Origin: Phormidium tenue FACHB-886
GTDB lineage: Bacteria > Cyanobacteriota > Cyanobacteriia > Elainellales > Elainellaceae
Assembly: GCF_014764505.1 (NCBI RefSeq)
Contig: NZ_JACXWX010000023.1
Coordinates: 20,108 to 84,107, forward strand
Direction of reading: 5' to 3'
Length of the DNA: 64,000 nt
The position numbers and the translations under genes are program-made. Below the pieces are notes generated by a model. It was not told where the DNA came from and made no database searches. It saw only the letters and a program-made list of their open reading frames with translations. Shown here in pieces: positions 57,150 to 64,000 of this stretch (position 1 is its first letter; each line of letters starts with the position of its first letter).

Positions 57150-58226
57150 ATGCCAGAACAAACAGATCAGCCCCCTAAACAGCCGAACCGTCAGCGCATT
57201 CGGCTCATTGGAATTAGCCTTGCAGCTTTAGCAGCTTTTGGTACGCTTTATGTATATCAGCAGCAAACCCAGCAGCAGGCACAAATTGCGGTAGCAGATT
57301 GGGAAAATATTCAGATCCAATCTTTAAAAGCCCATACCAGTACGATCTGGTCTGTTGCATTCAGTCCTGATCAAGAGACGATCGCAACCGCTAGTGAAGA
57401 TAAAACCATTAAGCTCTGGAATGCCAGAACCGGCGAGCTGATCCAAACTCTTAAGGGACATACCGCTGGAGTGCTATCAGTTGTATTTAGCCCTGATGGG
57501 AAAACCCTTGCCAGCAGCAGCAAAGATTTGACGCTACGGCTCTGGACGCCTCAAACGGGGACATCGATTCGTACTATGCAGGCCCATCCTAAATTCGCAC
57601 GATCGATCGCCTTTAGCCCGGATGGACAATACTTAGTGAGCAGCAGCTGGGATGAAACCGCTAAAGTTTGGAATAGCCAAACTGGAGAATTAGTTCATAC
57701 TCTCAAAGAACATACGGCAGGCATTTTTGCAGTCAAAATCAGTTCCGATGGCGAAACGATCGCCACTGCCAGCCAAGACAAAACGATCAAACTGTGGAGC
57801 CTGAAGCAGGGCAACCTGATCCGCACTTTAGACTGGCATCGAGGTTCTGTCCGGGCGATCGCCTTCAGTCCTGTACGCGAACTAGACGGCGCATCTTCCC
57901 CGCAAACCGAACAGATGCTGGTCAGCAGCAGCAATGATAAAACCATTAACCTGTGGAACTGGCAGACTGGAACCTTGATCAGGACGTTGACACAGAAAAC
58001 ACCAGCTCATGCAGTTGCCTTAAGCCCGGATGGCAACAAGCTAGCCAGCGGTGGCGAAGATGGCACAATCGCAATTTGGGAAGTCAACACTGGCAAGCAG
58101 CTCCACGCTTTCTCAAAACATCTAGGCATCGTGCGATCGATTGCCTTCTCCAAGAGAGCCATGGTCAGTGGGGGCGACGACGGAACGCTCAAAATTTGGC
58201 GCTCTTCTGCAGATGCGGCGATCTGA
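57150..58226 (+). CDS. membrane-anchored seven-bladed WD40 protein
   Basis: A 358-residue protein: short Gln/Pro-rich N-terminus, membrane helix (about 18-38; RLIGISLAALAAFGTLYVY) and seven WD40 blades ending in KLWNA, RLWTP, KVWNS, KLWSL, NLWNW, AIWEV and KIWRS. It has no other domain. Start codons GTG 57126, ATG 57135 and ATG 57150 are possible; the last has GAGG 9 nt upstream and was chosen. It is the last of the propeller set, 68 bp after the kinase gene. Confidence 0.88.
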   Translation: MPEQTDQPPKQPNRQRIRLIGISLAALAAFGTLYVYQQQTQQQAQIAVADWENIQIQSLKAHTSTIWSVAFSPDQETIATASEDKTIKLWNARTGELIQTLKGHTAGVLSVVFSPDGKTLASSSKDLTLRLWTPQTGTSIRTMQAHPKFARSIAFSPDGQYLVSSSWDETAKVWNSQTGELVHTLKEHTAGIFAVKISSDGETIATASQDKTIKLWSLKQGNLIRTLDWHRGSVRAIAFSPVRELDGASSPQTEQMLVSSSNDKTINLWNWQTGTLIRTLTQKTPAHAVALSPDGNKLASGGEDGTIAIWEVNTGKQLHAFSKHLGIVRSIAFSKRAMVSGGDDGTLKIWRSSADAAI

Positions 58227-58334
58227 AGCGTGGTAAGGCGAGATACAGCCAAAATAAAGCAAGGTCGACAGGAGAACGCAAAAATAGGGGACAATCAGAG
58301 GCAATCATAGACCTGCTACTCCCCTCCTCTTGCA

Positions 58335-59210
58335 ATGACCGATCGCTACCCGCCAACTAATGTGTTACAAGCCCGTGCCCGCTTGGGAGAGTGCCCTGTC
58401 TGGGACGACGCAGCGAAGCGGCTCTACTGGGTTGATGTCTATAACCATCGAGTTCATGAGTTTGATCCGGCAACTGGCAGCGATCGCCACTTTGATGTGG
58501 GAGATGTAGTCGGCTGTATTGGCTTGGCGGGCACAGACCGGCTAATCTTAGGGCAGCGCGATCGCCTGACCTTGCTAGATCCGGCATCGGGGCAGGTTAC
58601 ACCGCTGCACATCCTGACAGATGTTCCACCTGGCAGCCGCTTCAATGATGGCAAGTGTGACCCACAAGGACGGTTTTGGGCCGGTTCCATTACCGAACAG
58701 CCGGAACAGGCATCGCTTTACCGATATGACCCAGACGGTACTTTTCAGGTAATGGAAACTGGCTTAACTATTTCTAACGGCTTGGGCTGGAGTCCAGATG
58801 GTACTGCCTTTTACCTGACAGATTCACAGCCAGGAAAAATCTATGTTTACGAGTTTGATTCTGCCAGCGGCACGATCGCCAATCGACGGGTGCTCATCGA
58901 TCTCAGCAATGAGTCAGTCCAGCCGGATGGACTGGCGATCGACACAGAAGGCTGTCTTTGGTCTGCCCTGTGGGATGGCTGGTGCATCGTTCGCTTTGAC
59001 CCCAACGGGCAAGAAATGCTGCGAGTAGAGCTACCCGTGCACCGCCCAACCTGCTGCACATTCGGCGGCAGTGCGCTCACCGAGCTATACATCACCACTG
59101 CTTCTGTTGGGTTAAGCCAGCAGGAGATTGAGCAGAGCATTTGCTCTGGCGATCTGTTCTGCTTAAAAACAGATGTGCAGGGGCTGCCAAGCTACCGTTT
59201 CCCCTATTAA
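58335..59210 (+). CDS. SMP-30/gluconolactonase-family lactonase
   Basis: A 291-residue six-bladed propeller enzyme of the SMP-30/LRE family, which hydrolyses sugar lactones with a divalent metal. Key residues are Glu in LGECPVWDD, the R-F-N-D-G motif (GSRFNDGKCDPQGRFWAGS), Asn in ISNGLGWSPDG and Asp in QPDGLAIDTEG. There is no signal peptide, so it is cytoplasmic. It lies 108 bp after the WD40 gene and may be a separate unit. The specific lactone is unknown. Confidence 0.92.
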   Translation: MTDRYPPTNVLQARARLGECPVWDDAAKRLYWVDVYNHRVHEFDPATGSDRHFDVGDVVGCIGLAGTDRLILGQRDRLTLLDPASGQVTPLHILTDVPPGSRFNDGKCDPQGRFWAGSITEQPEQASLYRYDPDGTFQVMETGLTISNGLGWSPDGTAFYLTDSQPGKIYVYEFDSASGTIANRRVLIDLSNESVQPDGLAIDTEGCLWSALWDGWCIVRFDPNGQEMLRVELPVHRPTCCTFGGSALTELYITTASVGLSQQEIEQSICSGDLFCLKTDVQGLPSYRFPY

Positions 59211-59513
59211 CTAGCATTAAAGTTTATTCTTTGGGCAGTAGCGCATCTGCCTTAAAGATCTCTTTAACTAAAAGCCATCCACGAGAGAAACGAGTTCCTC
59301 CTACAGAAATAGCTATAGTGCTTCTTCTCCTGCCATTTGTTAGAAGTCTGTTCCCTTGAAGCTGCTTAAAATCGAAGGGTAGCGCACCGATACCAAAGGC
59401 AGCATCAGGATCAATTGGACGGTTTTTCGTACCCGGTCTAGCTGTTTTGCTGTATTGCTTTTGGAAAACGGCTTGCTAAGTATGGTTCGTCAATGGGCAC
59501 AGGCAGCAGAAAT
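59211..59513. other. 303-bp intergenic region
   Basis: No gene, hairpin or repeat of note was seen. It presumably holds the promoter of the DHH gene. Confidence 0.4.
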
Positions 59514-60581
59514 ATGACCAATACCCAAATCACTCAACCGATCCAGGCAACGCCTGACCTGGATACCGCCTGCCGAGCCTTTCAGTCGTTTATCGATCGT
59601 GTGCCTCGATCTGCTGCAGTAGTGGCGCTACATGATTCAGATGCGGATGGGTTGACGGCGGGTGTCGTTTGGCAGCGGGCACTAGAGCGGGCTGGGTTTA
59701 CAGCGGTGCAGCGGGTGATTCCCGATCGCGAGCGCAACGCTTGGACGGCTGCTAATCGGGAACGGGTGCAAGCTGCTTGCCCAAACTATTTGTTTGTGAT
59801 GGATCTGGGGAGCCAAGCGGAATCCGTCATTGCTGGAGTGCCGACCTGTTTTATTGACCATCACCATCCAGAGGGTGTACCGCTTGGGGATACGCTAATC
59901 AGCGCTTACACTTGGGAACCCGTTCCTAATACGTCCTGGATAGTCTGGCATCTGTGTCAGCAAATTGCCGACGTTACTGACCTGGATTGGATCGCGGCGA
60001 TCGGCACGCTTAGCGATTTGGGTGAACGTGCTCCGTTTGAGCTGCTAACTGCTGCCAAGCGCAAGTACACAGCCAAGTATTTGAAAGAAGCCACGGCTCT
60101 ACTCAATGCCTCTCGCCGAGCTTCCCGCTATGAACCTGAAGTTGCAGCAGCAGCATTACTAAGTCACACTGACCCCAAATCTCTGGTTAACTCTGCTAGC
60201 CCAGAGGTGGAGCGGCTGCGAATTGCTCGGGCAGAAGTCAAAGCAGCGTTAGAAGAAGCCCGCAAAGTGGCTCCCGTGTTTGCCGGCAAGGTGGCGTTGC
60301 TGCGGCTCAATTCGCCCTGTCAGATTCACCCGCTGATTGCTCAGAGCTGGCTCAGCCGCTTGCCCGGTTATATTGTGATCGCAGCGAATGAAGGCTATCT
60401 GCCCGATCGCGTCAACTTCTCTGCCCGCTCGAAGTCTGCCAATGTCCTGGAATTTCTACGGACCCAGCAGATTTCTGAGGGACAGGGCAGCTATGGGCAT
60501 GGACATGACCAAGCCTCAGGCGGGAGCCTACCGCCTGATCGCTGGCATGAACTGCTTACCCAGATTGGCTTCCAGAAATAG
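59514..60581 (+). CDS. DHH-family phosphoesterase
   Basis: A 355-residue protein of the DHH/DHHA1 superfamily (RecJ-like exonucleases, oligoribonucleases and cyclic dinucleotide phosphodiesterases). Metal-binding motifs are HDSDADG, FVMDLGS and DHHHPEG in the first domain. The C-terminal DHHA1-like part has GHGHDQASGG, comparable to the GGGH motif. The frame starts at 59493, but the internal ATG at 59514 (MTNTQITQPI) lies closer to the family N-terminus and was chosen. The substrate cannot be set from sequence. It stands alone. Confidence 0.9.
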   Translation: MTNTQITQPIQATPDLDTACRAFQSFIDRVPRSAAVVALHDSDADGLTAGVVWQRALERAGFTAVQRVIPDRERNAWTAANRERVQAACPNYLFVMDLGSQAESVIAGVPTCFIDHHHPEGVPLGDTLISAYTWEPVPNTSWIVWHLCQQIADVTDLDWIAAIGTLSDLGERAPFELLTAAKRKYTAKYLKEATALLNASRRASRYEPEVAAAALLSHTDPKSLVNSASPEVERLRIARAEVKAALEEARKVAPVFAGKVALLRLNSPCQIHPLIAQSWLSRLPGYIVIAANEGYLPDRVNFSARSKSANVLEFLRTQQISEGQGSYGHGHDQASGGSLPPDRWHELLTQIGFQK

Positions 60582-61419
60582 CGGTATAGAATAATGCTCG
60601 GTTTTGCTGAAATTGCTGAATAAGAAACGAAAATCTAGAAGCTCTGCCTGTTTTCGAGGTGTTGCTGCAACACAGGCTCAATAGACTAGTCCAAATATAT
60701 TGCGGAGTGGTGGCAATCTTGGATGTGATAGTGTAGTATTAAATCACGCTAGCTCAAAAGTTAGAACTCTCTGATGTTTTAGTTCTAATTAATAGCGGGT
60801 GCAGCTTTGAAATCGGTTTAATTGATTTTTTCCGATGCATCTCCTACACAGTGTGCATTCATGTTTGTGATTATTGATTGCCGAGATCCAGGTTCTTTGC
60901 TGGTGTAGTTTCATAACTACAGTTACCACATTGCGAAAATCATTAATGATTGACGCGATCGATCCTGCAATTTACCTGTAGTGCTGCATTTACCACTCAA
61001 CTGAAGTTTTAGATATTGGACTTGCAAACCCCCGCACTACGAAACTTTGTGATTGATTGTGTGTAAAAGTTTTGCTGCGAACTGCACAGCGTGCGGTTCG
61101 CAAAAAGCTGGGCATGGCTGATTAAAAGGAGTCTCTTCTTTGTAAGAATAGTGCCTTGTGCCTAGCATCCGTTGTTGGCTTAGCCAATCACAGGAAATTG
61201 CTCTTACAATTCCTCATCCTTTCATTCAGCAATGCAAAAAGCTGTCTGCGGTTTATTGTGTTGATTGCTGTAAGCCAGTCAATTTGAGTGGCTAAACTGT
61301 CATGCCTTCAACATCCACCGTCTAAGCTCAGGTGCTAAATGGGTGCTAAAAATGCAGCCAATTCTCAGCATCAATGTAGCTACCTCTTCACTCAATTTTC
61401 CTATTCTGAAGGAGTTCCT
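60582..61419. other. 838-bp intergenic region
   Basis: No gene was accepted. A hairpin lies at 61077-61101. The in-frame extension of the next gene (61339-61419) is probably untranslated leader. Confidence 0.45.
61077..61101. repeat. 25-nt hairpin
   Basis: GCGAACTGCAC pairs with GTGCGGTTCGC (one wobble pair) around the loop AGC. It is followed by A-residues, not T-residues, so it is not a plus-strand terminator. It lies about 320 bp upstream of the CHRD gene. Confidence 0.45.
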
Positions 61420-63507
61420 ATGGAAGGTTTTGACAACAAACCACAGCAGAATGAAACCAACGCTGCTGGGCTAGCAGATTCATCGCTCAATACCCTTGAT
61501 CCTAAACCAGCCACAAGCTCAACAGGATCTTCAGTGCAGGCAACAGAATTTGAAGCCGCGCTGGATCAAACCTTGGGCACGAGCAAACCCCTCCAAGTTT
61601 CGTTAAACAACGTTGACGTTGTGCGGGGTGTTGATCAGGCAAAACTGCAGAAAGAGGTTTCGTTTATTGACGATATCGGGGTCAAAGGGGACTTCTTCGT
61701 GCCAGGTGCTGGCAAAAATACTGTGAACGGCACCGGGCAAAATGATTTGATCGACGGCAGAGGCGGCGGACTCAACACCATCACAACTGGCACTGGCAAA
61801 GACAGCATTCTGCTAGATGGGAAGACCACCAACCGTGTTCTGGACTTCGATCCTACTATCGATCGTCTCCTCTTCACGAGCGGTGTGAACGCCAGCAACG
61901 TCGTCATTGCTCAGGGCAAAAATCAAGACCAAAACAGCCTTGATTCCACCAACAGTACACTGCTCATTGACAAGACCAATGGACAGGTTTTGGCATCGTT
62001 AGCCTCTACTAAAGCATCTGCTCTCCAGGGAATGGAAGCAACTGTTGGAAAGAACTTTAGCCTAGTCGAAGACAAGGTATTTGACACGCTCACCCAGGTG
62101 AAGTTCGATAACACCCAGGAAGGCAATGGTGAAGTGAATGGAACTGCAGGGCGTGACAAGCTAGTGGGTGGAACTGGAGATGACAGCCTGTTGGGTCTGG
62201 CTCCTGCTTCATCTACTCCTCCAGGCGGTTCTACTGGTGGTTCCACTGGCGGTTCCACTCCTCCCAGTGGCTCTACGGGCGGCTCTACCGAAGTGGATGA
62301 GCATGACCACACAGGGGCAGGAGCCAGCAGCGAAAATCATGTTAAGTTGTCGGAAGTTAACGTTCTCCGAGGTATTGATCAGGCGAAACTGCAGAAAGAG
62401 GGTTCGTTTGTCGATGATGTCGGCATCAGAGGTGACTTCCTGGTGACAGGTGCTGGTAAAAACACCGTGATCGGCACCGGTCAAAATGACCTGATCGACA
62501 GCAGAGGCGGTGGATTCAACACCATCACAACGGGTGGTGGCAAAGACAGCATTCTGCTGGATGGAAAGACCACCAACCGCATTCTGGATTTCGATCCCAC
62601 AACCGATCGTCTCCTCTTCACAAGCGGGATGGATCTCAACAATATTGTCATTGCTCAGGGCACAGACCCAGGTAAAGGAGGCGTTAATCAACCCCTCGAT
62701 TCAGTCAGTAATGCGCTGATTATTGACAAATCCGATGGGCATATTCTTGCTTCTTTGGCATTTACCAAAGCATCCGATCTTCAGGGAATTGAAGCATCTG
62801 CACGGAAGGGCTTCAGCCTGGTAGAGGACAAGGTATTCGACACGATCAACCAGGTGAGATTCGATAAGACCCAGCAAGGCAATGGTCAGCTGAATGGGAC
62901 TCGCGGACGCGACAAGATGACAGGGGGTGCTGGAGACGACTTCCTCTTTGTGGGTGATGACGGCTTCAAGTTCAACACTGCCAAGGGTGGCGGTGGCACA
63001 GAGTTTCCCTTCAAAACGGACAGCCCCGGAACCAGCGAACTCAATTTTGAGTTGAAGAACGGGGTGCTGACCGCGAAGGGCGCCTATAAGGACTTCGATG
63101 GCTCCCCCCTCTTCAGCCAAAATGAGAAAACAATCGATCCAAAAGCGAAGATTTTGAATGGTGCAGACCCAGTGGCATTGGTCGAGGGCTTTTTGAAGGT
63201 TCCGAATGATGTGGAAGGGAACTCCATTTCTGGCACTCACTTGCACTTTAGCCCAGCAGAAGACCGCCGTGGCAACTTTGCTGATGCAACCGTGGTCCGC
63301 TACTTCACCAACACCGTGACTGATGACAAATCGGGCACGATCTCAGGTGAATTTGAGCTGAAGCCAGAAGAACAAGCTGCGCTTCTAGCAGGTAACCTGT
63401 ATGTGAACATCCATTCCAACGTTGATAGTGATGGTGATGGCAGAGCTGGTTTCCCCACCGGGGAGAATCGTCTCAACATTAACCAAAATGTTGTACAGTT
63501 CGTGTAA
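61420..63507 (+). CDS. duplicated calcium-binding-type protein with C-terminal CHRD domain
   Basis: A 695-residue acidic, probably extracellular protein. Two long internal copies (about residues 65-255 and 315-510) share NVxRGxDQAKLQKExSFxDD, GAGKNTV, GTGQNDLID and TTNRxLDFDPTxDRLLF. They are joined by a Ser/Thr/Pro/Gly linker (62212-62300) and end in degenerate RTX nonapeptides (GTAGRDKLVGGTGDD). A CHRD domain (about 545-695; GTHLHFSP, NLYVNIHSN) closes the protein. The frame extends to 61339, but the ATG at 61420 has GAAGGAG 5 nt upstream. No signal peptide is seen; type I-like secretion is plausible. Adhesion or a cell-surface role is an inference. Confidence 0.88.
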   Translation: MEGFDNKPQQNETNAAGLADSSLNTLDPKPATSSTGSSVQATEFEAALDQTLGTSKPLQVSLNNVDVVRGVDQAKLQKEVSFIDDIGVKGDFFVPGAGKNTVNGTGQNDLIDGRGGGLNTITTGTGKDSILLDGKTTNRVLDFDPTIDRLLFTSGVNASNVVIAQGKNQDQNSLDSTNSTLLIDKTNGQVLASLASTKASALQGMEATVGKNFSLVEDKVFDTLTQVKFDNTQEGNGEVNGTAGRDKLVGGTGDDSLLGLAPASSTPPGGSTGGSTGGSTPPSGSTGGSTEVDEHDHTGAGASSENHVKLSEVNVLRGIDQAKLQKEGSFVDDVGIRGDFLVTGAGKNTVIGTGQNDLIDSRGGGFNTITTGGGKDSILLDGKTTNRILDFDPTTDRLLFTSGMDLNNIVIAQGTDPGKGGVNQPLDSVSNALIIDKSDGHILASLAFTKASDLQGIEASARKGFSLVEDKVFDTINQVRFDKTQQGNGQLNGTRGRDKMTGGAGDDFLFVGDDGFKFNTAKGGGGTEFPFKTDSPGTSELNFELKNGVLTAKGAYKDFDGSPLFSQNEKTIDPKAKILNGADPVALVEGFLKVPNDVEGNSISGTHLHFSPAEDRRGNFADATVVRYFTNTVTDDKSGTISGEFELKPEEQAALLAGNLYVNIHSNVDSDGDGRAGFPTGENRLNINQNVVQFV

Positions 63508-63836
63508 CCACAGAGTGTAAGATTCAACAGCGAAACTGGCAGCCTACTAAGTAATAGCCTATTGAAAGACATTTATGCTCTCAATAGGCTATTTTCTTTT
63601 TCATTATGCTTATTTTGTTAGTGAGACGATCGGCTCCTTCCTCTGATGCTCGGTTCTGTCACAAATATTGTTTGATGACAAACGATCTGTATCGTTCGCA
63701 TTGCTCTAAGCAGTAATACCAAAGATCGACTCAATAACCTTGACTTTAAATACACTATTCGCTTCTCTGATTTATTTTAGGAAACCTCGATTGAAGGACT
63801 AGCTTTCCAGCCTTGAGCTTAATGTGCTGCTTTGGT
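63508..63836. other. 329-bp intergenic region
   Basis: It contains the terminator at 63554-63603. No gene was seen in the rest. Confidence 0.5.
63554..63603 (+). terminator. intrinsic terminator after the CHRD gene
   Basis: A 13-bp perfect stem (AATAGCCTATTGA and its complement) with a 15-nt loop is followed by TTTTCTTTTTC. It lies 46 bp past the stop codon at 63507. Confidence 0.88.
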
Positions 63837-64000
63837 TCATAGGAACTTGTACCGCATCAAGTTGTACGTCAAATGCTTCAGCCTTAATTGAGGCTTGACC
63901 CGCACCAGTTCGCCCCCCATCTGCATCGTTCAAGCTCCAAACACTTGTTCTACTCGGTGTTGCTGATTTCTGGGATGATTTTTAAGTGAGAGGGGCGCGG
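63837..64000 (-). pseudogene. IS5-like transposase C-terminal fragment
   Basis: The minus strand reads NHPRNQQHRVEQVFGA, then a TGA, then TMQMGGELVRVKPQLRLKHL and TYNLMRYKFL, then a stop at 63837-63839. The H-R-V-E-x-V-F-G and L-x-Y-N-L-x-R-Y blocks are the C-terminal signature of IS5/IS1182-type transposases. The internal TGA means it is dead. The upstream part lies beyond the window, so the extent is unknown. Confidence 0.6.

Overview
The window is cyanobacterial chromosome. The octamer GCGATCGC (HIP1) recurs throughout, and the gene content is typical of filamentous, non-marine cyanobacteria: a Pix-type phototaxis operon with bilin-binding GAF domains, an RppA/RppB-type two-component pair, tandem-HAMP hybrid kinases, RTX proteins, WD40/Ser-Thr kinase proteins and DUF2382 proteins. 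No rRNA, tRNA, CRISPR array or intact mobile element was seen. The only transposon trace is a broken IS5-like transposase end at the right edge.

Layout. 0.1-5.6 kb: HlyD-type adaptor and a C39-peptidase ABC exporter with an N-terminal cyclic-nucleotide-binding-like domain (HetC-like architecture). 6-9 kb: UBP-type zinc-finger protein, Gfo/Idh/MocA oxidoreductase and a PRC-barrel/DUF2382 protein. 9-10.9 kb: gene-poor stretch with decayed frames. 10.9-19.9 kb: pixG-H-I-J-L taxis operon. 20-26 kb: unknown proteins, an APC permease and an EthD-like protein. 26.3-33.1 kb: two hybrid histidine kinases, one with six nearly identical 92-residue HAMP units. 33.1-39 kb: organosulfur-type locus (RidA, ABC ATPase, permease, Tat-signal binding protein, TetR regulator, SfnB-like flavoprotein). 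39.8-43.9 kb: membrane chemoreceptor followed by a second copy of the binding protein. 44-47.5 kb: RppAB pair with DUF6644 and DUF6152 proteins. 47.5-48.2 kb: a broken crystallin-like exported protein and a 46-residue orphan leader peptide. 48.5-58.2 kb: FHA-oxidoreductase-ferredoxin fusion, membrane polyferredoxin, RTX protein and three membrane-anchored seven-bladed WD40 proteins, one fused to a Ser/Thr kinase. 58.3-64 kb: SMP-30-type lactonase, DHH phosphoesterase and a duplicated calcium-binding/CHRD protein.

How the parts may work together. (1) PixJ carries two predicted cyanobacteriochrome sensors of different colour classes, GAF2 (red/green type) and GAF4 (DXCF, blue/green type), so the operon may steer motility by comparing colours. 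(2) The 48.5-58.2 kb cluster holds a Ser/Thr kinase, an FHA (phosphothreonine-binding) domain on an electron-transfer protein and a membrane polyferredoxin whose C-terminal tail has two S-T-V-V motifs. This suggests a phosphorylation-controlled membrane redox complex and is the best candidate for an undescribed system. (3) The two peptides near 48 kb share an ELFTxxSxEQAAxVE-type leader that a C39 exporter such as the one at 2.4-5.6 kb could process. (4) The duplicated binding protein and adjacent chemoreceptor suggest coupling of sulfur-compound uptake to chemotaxis. These functional links are inferences from sequence and position.
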